From NCBI RefSeq assembly GCF_016808095.1, contig NC_068979.1, positions 10,935,001 through 10,999,000 of the forward strand: 64,000 nucleotides of DNA, in the 5' to 3' direction. The number at the start of each line of letters is the position of its first letter. The first letter of the stretch is position 1. Below the pieces are notes generated by a model. That model worked only from the letters and a program-made list of their open reading frames with translations. It had not been told where the DNA came from and ran no database searches. Source of the stretch: Vigna angularis. Its lineage: Eukaryota; Streptophyta; Magnoliopsida; Fabales; Fabaceae. Positions 32,678 to 43,008 of this stretch are shown piece by piece. The translations under genes and the position numbers were made by a program.

Positions 32678-33327
32678 CTACGCAGCCTCCTCTCCGGCCG
32701 AGGCATCAAGATGGACCAGAACTCCATCGAATAAGTCTTTCTCAATATCGAATCCCAGGACATAGGGCTCCTGGATCCCGGCTAAAACAGACGCCTGACG
32801 GAGCGCTTTGTTGAAGCCCTCCTCATGCTCAAAAACGATACCCGCATCCAATTCGGATATCCTTTCCTGGGATTTCAAGAGATCGTCCGTCAAAGCCTGG
32901 TTCTTCTGAACGAGTTCCGCCTCTGTCTTCTTCTGATGGGAAATCACCACCTTTAGCTGCCCACTCTCTTCTACGATCCGGTCAAAGTCGGCCCGAGCGA
33001 TGCGGAGCCGGTCGGAGGTCTCAGCCCGATCCTCCTTTGCCTTATCAAGCTCGGCTTGGAGTTCATCGCTCCTTTTATCCGAGTCATCTTGAGCGATTAG
33101 CATTTGCTCCATGGCCGCTCGAAGATCTTTAGATACCTTCTTCTCAGCGAGCAGCCGGCCCGGACAGTGTTGACCCCTCGGCGGTCGGCAAATTCTCTTA
33201 AATACCAAGCTAGTGATGCCGCACGGTTTGACATCTCTAACATAGCATTGGTCAGATCCGCTTCAGAAAGTGGCTCTATCAACGCCCGTTGAGAGGAGCT
33301 TATGTGGAAATTTGTCCGGTCGCTCAT
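32678..33327 (-). pseudogene. Antisense gene of LTR-RT2, coiled-coil 3' part
   Basis: Two overlapping minus-strand frames (33097-33327 and 32678-33208) carry one continuous coiled-coil theme. The first has RALIEPLSEADL and AMLEMSNRAASLAWYLREF. The second has EKKVSKDLRAAMEQMLIAQ, DELQAELDKAKEDRAETSD and ERISELDAG, and ends DKAL-like and acidic. A frameshift near 33160 separates them. Together with 33812-34864 it forms the antisense gene that many Tat elements carry between integrase and the 3' LTR. Confidence 0.65.
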
Positions 33328-33811
33328 ATTGAACGCCGGACTAAAAACCCTACCCGATAATGGACGGGATGAAGACCCTCTCTCTTTGCACCTCCTCTTA
33401 GAAGCCGTGCGCGATGAAGAACCCTCCTTCTCTTTTCACCCTTTATTAAGCGCATACTTCTCCCCTTCCGCCTGATCTTTTCTTTTTCGCACTAACGGCG
33501 GAGCAGAAGTAGTTGTGGCATCAGAGGAAGGGTCCACAGTTATGGCTGGGAGGTCTTGGGGGGCTGCCTTTGATCTAATCACCGCAGTGCCTTCGGCTGC
33601 TTTAGTAGCCGGATTAGTGTGAGAACCGGCGGGGGTGACTATCCAAGAAGCTGAGGACGCCCGTCAGATAACGGGAGGGCGGAGTGTCGATGGAACGACC
33701 CTCTCCCGGGCGCCCAAAGAGCTAGCCGCGACTCCTTTCTTTGAAGCCATGAAGTTGGATTTGCGGGGAGGAGGAGCCAACATGATATCTCGCAAAAACA
33801 CAAAAATTCAG

Positions 33812-34864
33812 CTACGTTAACTCTAATGTAATAAAAGCAAACAAATGAACACATAATACCATACCGAACGCCTTTCGTTCACAATCCTCATGACGAAGGC
33901 ATTCGACTAAGTGGCGGGCAGAAAGACGACAGGGGAGAGCGTTGATGGTCCGCACGACCTCTAGGTCGACCAGATTCATCATCCCCACAGGATACAGTTT
34001 TACTTTCCGGGGATTCCTTGTCCAATAAAAGGGGAACAATGGACTCCCTGTGGTGTCATGGAAGTCATGACGGCCGGCTTCATCAATAATAATCTTGAAA
34101 TACTGATTCTTGAAATTTTTGTACGAATTAGAATAAGGACGGAAGAATGTCCTGTCCCGAACGGATGTTAGAGAAACCCAACCACCCCTCGGAAGCGGAC
34201 GAACTTCGAAATAGTGGAAGAAAACGGGGATCGTCGGGGTAACGCCAACTGCCAGACACATTGCCAAAAATGCCTGGATGGCCGCCCAAGAGTTAGGATG
34301 CAGCTGCGTAGGGGAAACGTTCGCTTCTCGGAGAACGACCCTCTGAAATTCGGTGAAAGGAACCCGGACGCAGAGCTGATCGAAGACATTGGTGTACATA
34401 TAAAAGAAATCGTCCGGGCTCGATCTCTTCCCATAGAAGACCCGTTCGTTCCTTAAACTAACCCCCGCCCAGATCAATCTGGAGTCCTCCACATCCTGGA
34501 CGATGTACATCTGGTTGATCTTCCTAGTCAACGCCTCACTAGTAGCGTACGTCGACGCAAACAGGCTGGCGTCATGGGGGGCCCAGTCGTACTCCGTAAT
34601 TATTGAACCATCACCGTCCGGCTCGAAGGGTGAACCATCTATAGGGATGCCACGCTTGAGTAGGTGGATGGGAATCTCGTTCATGATCCGCTTGCCCGTG
34701 TCGTTGGGAGAATTGCGTTCCTGATCAGGAGACCGGACAGAATCTTCCAAAAATGAGGACGACACTGAACTTGAAGAAGTGCCGCGCTCCCAATCAACGC
34801 CCGCCGACCTCCAGCCGCTTCTGTACGACGACTCGAAAGAAGACTCAATGTGGACGACCGCCAT
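33812..34864 (-). CDS. Antisense ORF of LTR-RT2 (transposase_28-like 'gypsy-type' protein)
   Basis: An unbroken 350-codon frame on the strand opposite to gag-pol, starting MAVVHIESSFESSYRSG. It contains PFTEFQRVVLREANVSPTQL, NSWAAIQAF, FFHYFEVRPLPRGGWVSL and FYWTRNPRKVK. This pattern matches the domain known as putative gypsy-type transposon (PF04195) as I recall it. A TATA box lies 78 bp upstream of the ATG. The 3' end runs into ...FITLELT, probably past a splice donor, and the coiled-coil part at 32678-33327 is the likely continuation. The function is unknown. This frame is open while gag-pol of the same element is full of stops. Confidence 0.72.
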   Translation of the reverse strand: MAVVHIESSFESSYRSGWRSAGVDWERGTSSSSVSSSFLEDSVRSPDQERNSPNDTGKRIMNEIPIHLLKRGIPIDGSPFEPDGDGSIITEYDWAPHDASLFASTYATSEALTRKINQMYIVQDVEDSRLIWAGVSLRNERVFYGKRSSPDDFFYMYTNVFDQLCVRVPFTEFQRVVLREANVSPTQLHPNSWAAIQAFLAMCLAVGVTPTIPVFFHYFEVRPLPRGGWVSLTSVRDRTFFRPYSNSYKNFKNQYFKIIIDEAGRHDFHDTTGSPLFPFYWTRNPRKVKLYPVGMMNLVDLEVVRTINALPCRLSARHLVECLRHEDCERKAFGMVLCVHLFAFITLELT

Positions 34865-34941
34865 TTATTACCTGAGAAAAAATGAATGCTTTGAGCTGGA
34901 AGGAAAACGAAGAAAGTGAAAATGACAGCGTCCTTACCCCC

Positions 34942-34949
34942 TATTTATA
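34942..34949 (-). promoter_or_regulatory. TATA box of the antisense gene
   Basis: The minus strand reads CTATAAATAGGGGG here, 78 bp before the ATG at 34864. Its position fits a core promoter independent of the LTR. Confidence 0.55.
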
Positions 34950-34964
34950 GAGAAGAATGTCATA

Positions 34965-35240
34965 ACTGCCAAGGCAATCTCGCCGTTGAAAATTGTCACG
35001 ATCGACGGTGCAGATGCGATGCTGTTTCAACTTCCGCCTCTACGAACGCGACACGTGTATTCCCGCCTAAATCTAGTTTCGAAAAATCGACGAGCAAAAG
35101 CCCATTGGGTTCGGCCCAAGACCCCAATCCAGTATCCCTCACCCACTCAGCAACAAGAGCGGACGATCAACAACTTCGACCCCATAGAGAACGTTTTGAC
35201 TACTCTTAAACCCAACGTGCACTAGGGCTTGGGGGGCTTG
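34965..35240. other. Region between the antisense promoter and right LTR of LTR-RT2
   Basis: No gene. A purine-rich tract, GGGCTTGGGGGGCTTG, ends at 35240 immediately before the LTR and is the likely polypurine tract. Confidence 0.55.
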
Positions 35241-35792
35241 TGTACCATATGGCCGCCCTGTCATATGGACCGGGCGACCAGGAGAAACATCGATACAAAA
35301 TTAGCCACCGATGTCTCTTCCATCATCTTACATCTGGACGATCGTTCCAGGTTGCATAAATACTCACCACTCAGTTACACAATCCGACCATTTATCATTC
35401 GGATGAATAGCAATCCCATGTACGACCGGTTTCATTAGGCCGGCCGATTGAGGAAATAGATCAACAAAGATTAAGATTAAGGTAAGTAACCATTAAAGCT
35501 ATTGGGCTGAGTTTGCGATGTGATTAACTATTCATTAATCCCAAGCCCATAGCAAAAACTATAAATACAGGTCAAATGTGAGTGGTAGGTAGGTTGCATT
35601 TACTATGCATTCATTACTGTTTCATCAAAATCGCCAACAGTTTCCGTACTGACTTTTGCATCAGAGAATCTTTGACAAGTTCCCCTAGACGGTAGGAGTA
35701 GACAGTAGAGCTTGGAGCATGACTGGACGGCAAGTGGACCAGAGGACAAATTGTGGAGGCATTAGTTAACTTAGTCCCAAATAACCGAAACA
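35241..35792 (+). repeat. Right LTR of LTR-RT2 (552 bp)
   Basis: Starts TGTACCATATGG and ends AACCGAAACA, with the TATAAATA box kept at 35560-35567. The next five bases, ATACT, are the drifted target duplication against GTACC at 13139-13143. Confidence 0.88.
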
Positions 35793-35797
35793 ATACT

Positions 35798-36380
35798 TAA
35801 TGGTTGGAATGCAGAAAAGTCAACCACAAACCAGAAAAGTCAACCAGGTAACCAAAAAAGTCAACCCATCAACCATAATGCAGAAAAGTCAGAGTATGAT
35901 GGTTGGTTGCCTTTAAGGTTTTGTGCTTTATAATGCATGAATTATTGCTAGGGAGACAAGATATTGTAAACTAGTGATTATGATTAGGCTTTCTTCGCCG
36001 AGACATCAGGTTTAAGGTAAATTAGAAAGTGTCATTAACATTAATGAAGAAAGATGAATTCATATATGCATGAGAGTAAATTAGGTGAAATATAAACCCA
36101 ACAACAATATCATCAACTTCATCCATTCATTCTTGTGTTTAGCCTCGATTGATCAAATTGCATTCATGTTTATTTTATTGCATTTGCATTCAAAAACCCC
36201 AAAATATATTCTTTAGAGTCTTAATTAGTTGAGTAATCACATAACTGTTTAGTGTCGTGAGTCTCTTGGGAAACTATACTTGGTCTTACCAGTTTTATTA
36301 TTGGATACGATTTGGTTACACTTTTCGATGAATTAACAAGTTTTTGACTCCGTTTTCGGGGATTAAAAATTTGTTCATCA
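35798..36380 (+). repeat. Right LTR of LTR-RT1, second part, with a deletion of about 0.7 kb
   Basis: Resumes as AATGGTTGGAATGCAG and ends TTCATCA. At about 35890 it jumps from GCAGAAAAGTC to AGAGTATGATGG. The left LTR has roughly 7510-8232 between these points, so this copy has lost the GCTGAGCGCC word cluster. Confidence 0.82.
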
Positions 36381-36784
36381 CTATTCAAGACTCTAATATT
36401 ATAAATGGACAAGTGATACAAAAATTATCAATATCAAAAACTTATTTGTTCGTCTTTTGTACTTGTTTTTGGATTATGATTGGATTGTATGATATATATT
36501 TTTTTAATTTTGAATTGTTTTTGGAATTTAACATCATTTTAGTGAAATTTATTTAGATTTGAATTAAAAAAAATTATAACATTTTTTTTATTTTAAAAAG
36601 AACTTATAATTAAGCGAGCTAATGAGCCAACCCGTTTAACCCACCAATCCGTGGTGGGTCGAGTCGAGTTCGAATTTTTTTAGCTTGCTAATAAATGAGC
36701 CGGGTTGATTCACTAAGTAACCAACCCGTGGTGGGCTGGGCCGAGTCAAGCCGGGTTACTCGTTTTGAAAGCTCTAAAAATAAT

Positions 36785-37221
36785 ACAACATAGAATTCAC
36801 AAATGAGCATATAATACTTTAATTTTAAATTAAACACAACACCTAAACATATCAGACATCTAGACTAAAACATCTCGATACATGTGTTATTGTTGAGATA
36901 TGACGGGATGTGCACTTGTAGTGGCGGGAATAATTGACTCACGAGCTACCACACAAGGTTAGTCCGTTAAACAACGCTTTATAGGCCAAGGTAATGCCCC
37001 TAGACTAGGATCATCTACTACTCTCACTACATGCCTCACCCTTCTCTACTTGAAAATGAATGATCATTAGAGTGTTAGAATAACCCTCAATACTGAGCTC
37101 CTACAATAATACATACACTACTTGAAACATCCATCAAGAATTTCACCTTAGAAACTCTTTTCAAACTATACTTTAATACATACATAGTCTCATGCATAAA
37201 GCTTCATAATATTCAATATAT
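36785..37221. repeat. Unclassified dispersed repeat, copy A, second piece
   Basis: It shares CATGTGTTATTG, TGCACTTGTAGTGG, ACCACACAAGGTTAGTC and ATTAGAGTGTTAGAATAACC with 58434-58690 of copy B, allowing for small changes. It is interrupted by LTR-RT4 at 37227. It may be a solo LTR of an old Gypsy element; the class is not proven. Confidence 0.6.
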
Positions 37222-37226
37222 ATTAC

Positions 37227-37540
37227 TGATAGTGGCATATTTTACTATGAATTCAGTATTGAATTAGAGAAAATATCAACTCTTTCTCATCCTTTTTACC
37301 TTGTAAATCCTAGTTTTCATTTAGTTTAAGAAGTGGTTTCATCTTAAGCTTTAATTAGATAAATTGATCATTAACCCCTTTATTTATACAAGTTTATTAG
37401 TTGGAAGAAGTCTATGCATCAAATGAAGAGTGCTGGAACCAGAGAAAATAAGAAAACAGCAAAAACAGCAAAAATATGAAGAACCAGAATCTGGAAAAAG
37501 TTAGCTGGAGCGCCCTCTGCTCAGGGGCGCTCCAGCGCGC
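37227..37540 (+). repeat. Truncated left LTR of LTR-RT4
   Basis: Matches the right LTR from its start to about GTTAGCTGGAGCGCCC, then diverges. The rest of the LTR and the primer-binding site are missing. The exact breakpoint is uncertain because hairpin words (GGGGCGCTCCAGC) continue to about 37622. Confidence 0.75.
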
Positions 37541-37832
37541 TCAGCACGAATCCAGTTTTCTGGCATTCTGACCCATAGCTAGCTCCAGCGCCCTCTGTTT
37601 AGGGGCGCTCCAGCTAACTTTTTCCAACCTGACCAGATTTTTCAGCAACTCTATTTTTCTCTTCTGCTTCAAATTTTTCATGCTCCAGGCTGTGTTTTGT
37701 GATTTTTCTTGCATATTTAGTGTGCGTTTGACCTTGTGAACTCATGATCATGTGATCTAATGATTGTTTGTTACAAATACATACATTGTGAGCTCACATT
37801 TGCAAACTTTATTTTCAATCTTTTGTGCAGAA

Positions 37833-37945
37833 ATGACTTCTTCATCCAACTCCAAGAGAATAAAAACAAACGCCGCCACAAAGTAGAGATGTCAACAGAG
37901 GAATATGCGACCCAAGTAGCATGGCTTGGGGACCAACCCAATTGA
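37833..37945 (+). pseudogene. Remnant of the env-position ORF in LTR-RT4
   Basis: The start reads MTSSSNSKRIKTNAATK and stops at TAG 37884, matching the beginning of the LTR-RT3 ORF (MASSSGSKRIKT). Immediately after, in another frame, MSTEEYATQVAWLGDQ matches its C-terminal part (MTSEQYSTFVAWPGDQ). About 330 central codons are deleted. The acceptor-like TTTTGTGCAG is kept two bases before the ATG. Confidence 0.8.
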
Positions 37946-37949
37946 TTGG

Positions 37950-39213
37950 GGGAGGTGGTGCAGAAAATGAAGGAGTCTGACAATGAGCTACAAATCATGA
38001 GTCACAGGACCTTTTATTTTGCTTTCTTTTACTTTGGTTGCTAGTTAGCTTTTGTTTTTCAATTTTAGTTAAGTTGTTTTTGTTATCTGGCTTGTTAGAC
38101 TTATGCTGATTCATAATGCTTATGGTTTGATATGAAATGATGCTTGAGATGGGTCAATTTAGTTCAAATTGTATTGCTTCCTTCATGAAAAAGTCTGAGA
38201 ATGATGTATGCTTAACTGAGATCATTATTCATGGCAGTTGCTTGATGTTATTGTGGAACCTCGAGTTGACCTTGTGAGATGTTGTGCCTTAGAATTTTCT
38301 TGTGAATGCTATCATATTTGATCACAATTGACTTTGCCTGAGTTTCTCTGATTTGAACCATTTGCTTGTTAGTTGCACATGATCAAGGCCATCTTGCTCT
38401 CCTACTTCTTCCACATATTGCCAAAAGAAACCAATTCAAAACCTTTCGACCTTGATTGATAAATGACTCTTTTTGAACCTTAAAGCCCAAATGAAATTTC
38501 CCTATTTTCCTTACCTTGAGCTAAATAGAGAAATCATATGTAATACAGGAGAATGATTTAAGTTTGGGGGAGTTGTTATGAAAGGATGAATTGAGAAAAA
38601 TTTGAAAGATACAAAAGTAACAAAAAGGAAGAAAGAAGAAGATAAAGAAAAAGAACTGAATGAAAGAAAGTTGGGATATAAGTTCGACATTGGTGGTAAT
38701 CTAAGTGAAGCAAAAGAGAACTTTTATTCATGATTGTAATTGTTTGATCTCTTAGCTCAAGGTGCTTTGTTATCCAGAAAAACCATGTTCCTTCTTAGCC
38801 CAGCCACAATACAAGCCAATGAAAGTCCTTGTGATGTTGACTTACTTGTGAATGTGTTTAATTTGGTTGAAACAAATGGCAAAGTTGATTTGTGTGACAG
38901 TTTGATAGTAGAGTGATAGACACACATCCTTATACACCAGTGCATTAGAGTGAAACACCATCTTAAGTGAGAATTGGTTCTACATAATTCAGTAAAGCAT
39001 CCTGCCATGACTGTTGATCTCTGATAAACTATGGCATTTGATTGATTGATTGTGTTGTGAGCATCATAATGGAAAACTAACATGATACACATTTCTAGTT
39101 GTTTTAAGTTAAGCAATGTATTATGAATCCAACTGTAATCTTTGAAATTTCTTTTGTTTGACAGTCAGATACCTTTTGCTTGAGGACAAGCAAGGTTCTA
39201 AGTTGGGGGGAGT
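37950..39213 (+). other. 3' non-coding interior and polypurine tract of LTR-RT4
   Basis: No coding potential. It shares the AGCCCAGCCACAATACAAGCC block with LTR-RT1 and LTR-RT3. It ends in AAGTTGGGGGGAGT, the polypurine tract. Confidence 0.65.
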
Positions 39214-40522
39214 TGATAGTGGCATATTTTACTATGAATTCAGTATTGAATTAGAGAAAATATCAACTCTTTCTCATCCTTTTTACCTTGTAAATCCTAG
39301 TTTTCATTTAGTTTAAGAAGTGGTTTCATCTTAAGCTTTAATTAGATAAATTGATCATTAACCCCTTTATTTATACAAGTTTATTAGTTGGAAGAAGTCT
39401 CTGCATCAAATGAAGAGTGCTGGAACCAGAGAAAATAAGAAAACAGCAAAAACAGCAAAAATATGAAGAACCAGAATCTGGAAAAAGTTAGCTGGAGCGC
39501 CCTTTTTCCATGGGCGCTGGAGCGGGCTCTGCACCAGGACTGGAGTTAGCTGGAGCGCCCCCTACAAAAGGGCGCTGGAGCGCCCTTTTTCCTGTTTTCG
39601 CGCGCTGGAGCGCGGTCTCAAGCGCGCCTGCTGCTGATTTGGCAGATTGGGTTTATTTAACCCCAAATTAGAAGGGCTTTGACATCTTTGGCATCCCAGA
39701 CACAAATTCTCTCAATTGGAGCGTCCAGAGGCGAGCTAGGAGCTGTGGGAACAGCCCTTCTTCATCCTTGGGTCCTCTTCCTTCTTCCATTTCCACCTTT
39801 GTTGTAAGATCAAGCTCTCCATTCATGGAGAGCTAGTTTCATTATTGTTGGGGATTGATGTAAATCACGGATCTTTTGTGCTAATTACAGTTGAATTGAT
39901 TGATTATATGTCTATTCCATTGATTTCTAGTGTTTAATTCCTTCTCTTAAAGCTTGTGATGTTGTGTTCCACCATTGCATGATTCTAGGGTTTGCTTGAT
40001 ATTGGGAAATGTTGTGTAAATCTGGAATTGGATTAAATACCTAAGGGAAATTGTATCTAGGGATAGAACTTGGACCTTTGGTTGTCTTAAATCTCAACTC
40101 TTAAAGCGGATGAACTTGTTAAAGTTTCTAAGGAATTAGAGTTTAAGAAGTAAGTCTAGGCTCTTTCTACCAAGGGATTGGGTTGGAGTAATTTAGTTGA
40201 TTGACTTTGGTTAATTAATGGAAAGAAAGTGAATTGTTGCACAAAAGTGAAGTAGATGAGATCATATCCCCAATAATACCATTTCATACCATTTCTAATC
40301 ACTCGCATTTCTAGCGTTTAAGTTATCAAAGATCAACTTTTATCATTCTTGCATTATCTTTAATTTAATTGCATGAAAATCCCAAAAATATGGAATCATT
40401 CTTTAGTCTAAATTAGTTAGATATTATACAATTGTCTAGGACACGAGTCTCTTGGGAAACGATATCCGGTCTTACCGGTTTTATTACTTGAACGATTTGG
40501 TACACTTGCCAAAGTCTCAACA
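39214..40522 (+). repeat. Right LTR of LTR-RT4 (1309 bp)
   Basis: Starts TGATAGTGG and ends CTCAACA. It includes hairpin words TGGAGCGCCC/GGGCGCTGGAGCG at about 39490-39625. From about 39790 on it is closely related to the LTR of LTR-RT3 in inverse orientation. Confidence 0.88.
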
Positions 40523-40527
40523 ATTAC

Positions 40528-41599
40528 CAAACAAACTTTAAAATATCAATATATCTTCCATTCATAAGAAATAAAAGGAAAGAAAGAAAAAAAATCCAAA
40601 CTGTTAATCGGGTGCCCAACGCCAGACCTCTGGTGCTCAACGTTAGACATGCAGTAGGCAAGTGGCGTTCAGTGCTCAATGCTTAAATAAACTGCTTAGC
40701 GCCCAAAAGTCAAAGAGCTCATTAACTTTGTGGCGCTCAGCGTCCTAGAGCCTAGGGGCTCTTAGGTTTGATAACGCTGAGGGTCACATAGGACCACTCT
40801 GTGCCATACAAGATGACAACAACTTGTTGTACTGATTTAGATGCACCTTGAACCTATCTAAATGACAAAACTGACTTCCTTGACACTAAGATTGATGCAA
40901 AAACATGTTTATGGATGAAATTGAAGACCATTTTTCTCATTTGACCATAAACAAGATGCACTAGATCACTCAACCATTCAAAAACACCTACTCACTGTAC
41001 TGATTTAAATGCACCTTGAACCTATCCAAATGGCCAAATTGACTTCCTTAACACTAAGATTGATGAAAAAACATGTTTATCGATGAAATTGAAGACCACT
41101 TTGCTAATTTGATCATAAACAAGATGTACTAGATCACTTAACCACTCAAAAACACCTATAACCAAATTCTACACATTATAAACTAGAAATTTGCAAACTA
41201 AGGGTCTAAACACGTCTCAATTGACTAAAAAACAAACCCTAACCTTCTTTTCATCACAAACCTTCTCCTTTTGATTCTCACTTTTTAAAACCCCAAAAAT
41301 AGACCAAAACAATACATCAATATATAAGTATCACTCACAATCATCTTAATTATAGCAGATTCAACCAAACTTGATTTCTGATAACATCTCAAACACAAAT
41401 TCATATACATCTTAACACAAAATTAAAGAAAACATTAGCTTCCCTTATCTGGTGGAAAGCTTAAGCAACTATAATGGCCCAAAAACCCCTGCTTCAACTC
41501 AAATAGTTTTAGCGGTACCTATAGACCATATAATGATGATCAGGGTAGGTTCTTAAGACTACTGATTGACAAGGAACTAGAAAAAGAGGTTGGATGACA
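40528..41599. repeat. Unclassified dispersed repeat, copy A, third piece
   Basis: Contains the GGCGCTCAGCG/GCGCCCAAAAGTC word cluster (about 40610-40790) and two near-tandem segments starting TGATTTAGATGCACCTTGAACC (about 40835 and 41002). Corresponding sequence in copy B is 58950-59720. No frame is supported. Confidence 0.5.
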
Positions 41600-41604
41600 C
41601 ATGC

Positions 41605-42495
41605 TGATGACAAACTCCTAGCTAAGGGTCCAATCACAAGAAGCATGGCCAAACAAATTCAAGAAGAATTAAAATCATTTCCAAAAGAAGGAGCTAAACT
41701 CTTATTTACTTGGGCTATCATGAAGTATTTCTAGACCTTGTATTAAGGGTCAAGTAGTATAGGGTATATTTTTAGGCCTTGTATAATGGGCCAAGTATTG
41801 TATGGTTTGTAATATTAGCTTAAAAGAGTGTGTCCCACCATGGGACATGATGGCCACATGGCAAACTCTTAGTGAAGACACTTCTTAAAAAGGAAGTGGC
41901 CATGTGTCACTTTCCAAGTGGAGAAACTCTTCCTAAAGTGGATTGCCACATGTCACTCTAAGAGTGGAAAGCTTTTGCAAAAGTGGATTGTCACATGGCA
42001 CTTTAAGAGTGGAGGAACTTTGCAAAAGTGGATTACCACATGAGTGGAGAAGACTTTACAAAAGTGGATTGCCACATGGCACTCTAAGAGTGGAGAAACT
42101 TTGTAAAAGAGGATTGCCACATGTCTCTTTAAGAGTGGATAGTTTTTAGGGTTTCTTGTCTACTTAGGAGACACCTTTCTCTATAAATAGAAGGGTCTCC
42201 TTCCTTGTAAAATCACTTGATGAATTTGAATGTTATTATGCCAAAATGTGTGCAAACATATCTTGTCTCAAGTCAAGGCTAGAGCATCCCATGAGGTCCC
42301 TCTAACCACCCTTCTCTAGAGTTGGCCCAACCTCTCCGGAGATCCATCAAACACCTCCATCCTACCACAAATACTCACCAAAAACCTCACCAAAATTGTG
42401 AGCCCACCACCATATCCATCGCTTCCGCACAAATTCCACCTCCATAGCTTCATCTTCGTGCTTTGGCCTAACCTAGCTCGAGGAGGACGCTATCA
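41605..42495 (+). mobile_element. Solo LTR, 891 bp (family S, copy 2)
   Basis: On the + strand it runs TGATGACAAAC to GGACGCTATCA and is flanked by a perfect CATGC duplication (41600-41604 and 42496-42500). It is the inverse complement of the solo LTR at 15460-16359 over most of its length. It has the 45-bp repeats (about 41900-42140) and TATAAATA at 42182-42189, which set the direction. Confidence 0.88.
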
Positions 42496-42500
42496 CATGC

Positions 42501-43008
42501 GTTATAGCTACATGCATGTGACTTAAATAGAAAATCAAAGGAAAAAGGAGTATAACTAACTTACTCTATAGGGAAAACTGATTGAATGATATTGAAGATA
42601 TCACTACTGTGATCACTTAGGTACTTCCTAATCATCAAAGAGATAACTTAGGGGTTAAAAATCTTACAAAGAAGTGAGAAGAAGTATAGAAAAAAGGATT
42701 TTAGAGAGATGATAAGTGTTTTTATAATGAAATGTGTTTATAAGATTCTATATATATTATTGAATTTTTAACATTAAAATAACTGCTCTCATTATTTTAA
42801 AACACATATGTATCAATTCAAATACTTTATTTTCTAGATTCTTACCATATCACCATATCACTTAGAAATTGCATATAAAAAAAATGATTTCTTTTACGAC
42901 TTTATCTGAGCACAAACAATAGTGAACGTTGTTTTATTATTCAATTGCGCAAAAAGGCTACATAATTTTCAAGGACAAACTGACACAATAGGGAGAGAAG
43001 TAAACAGA
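42501..43008. other. Intergenic DNA before the first CNL stop codon
   Basis: AT-rich. It includes the 3' flank of the CNL gene on the minus strand; no other gene is seen. Confidence 0.5.

Larger units (their letters stand above)
13144..35792 (+). mobile_element. LTR-RT2: decayed Tat-lineage Ty3/Gypsy retrotransposon
   Basis: The LTRs begin TGTACCATATGG and end AACCGAAACA (13144-13696 and 35241-35792). Order on the + strand is gag, protease, reverse transcriptase, RNase H, a second (archaeal-like) RNase H remnant, and integrase. A long 3' region with tandem repeats and an antisense gene follows. The extra RNase H and the antisense ORF are hallmarks of the Tat/Ogre clade. Gag-pol is broken by frameshifts, stops, a solo LTR at 15460-16359 and LTR-RT3 at 16685-29001. 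It inserted into the right LTR of LTR-RT1. Confidence 0.88.
7211..36380 (+). mobile_element. LTR-RT1: non-autonomous Athila-like LTR retrotransposon, itself interrupted by younger elements
   Basis: The LTRs start TGATAACGG (the right copy has TAATAACGG) and end TTCATCA. The element is flanked by perfect 5-bp duplications CTATT at 7206-7210 and 36381-36385. The left LTR is 7211-8723. The right LTR is 12944-13143, resuming at 35798-36380. The interior, 8724-12943, is only about 4.2 kb, of which 1.6 kb is an inserted Mutator-like element. It has a primer-binding site and a polypurine tract but no gag, protease, reverse transcriptase or integrase frame. Its interior next to the right LTR resembles LTR-RT3 and LTR-RT4, so it probably relied on an Athila relative for proteins. 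Confidence 0.88.
6913..36776. mobile_element. Non-autonomous hAT element, split by about 29 kb of nested transposons
   Basis: The left end reads TAGTGCTGTCAAAATGAGT. The right end, read on the minus strand, is TAGAGCTTTCAAAACGAGT, an imperfect terminal inverted repeat. A perfect 8-bp duplication AAAATAAT flanks it at 6905-6912 and 36777-36784, the length expected for hAT. Own sequence is only about 6913-7210 and 36386-36776, near 0.69 kb in total. It is rich in subterminal words such as CCGGGTTGG and CACCACGGGT in both orientations, typical of hAT MITEs. No transposase is encoded. It is the oldest layer of the stack, since LTR-RT1 sits inside it. Confidence 0.85.
37227..40522 (+). mobile_element. 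LTR-RT4: internally deleted Athila-like element related to LTR-RT3
   Basis: It starts TGATAGTGGCAT and ends AGTCTCAACA, with a perfect 5-bp duplication ATTAC (37222-37226 and 40523-40527). The right LTR, 39214-40522, is complete. The left LTR keeps only its first few hundred bases and then passes into internal sequence without primer-binding site, gag or pol. The 3' half of the right LTR is nearly the same as the LTR of LTR-RT3 read in reverse, including TTTATTACTTGAACGATTTGG. It is non-autonomous. Confidence 0.87.
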
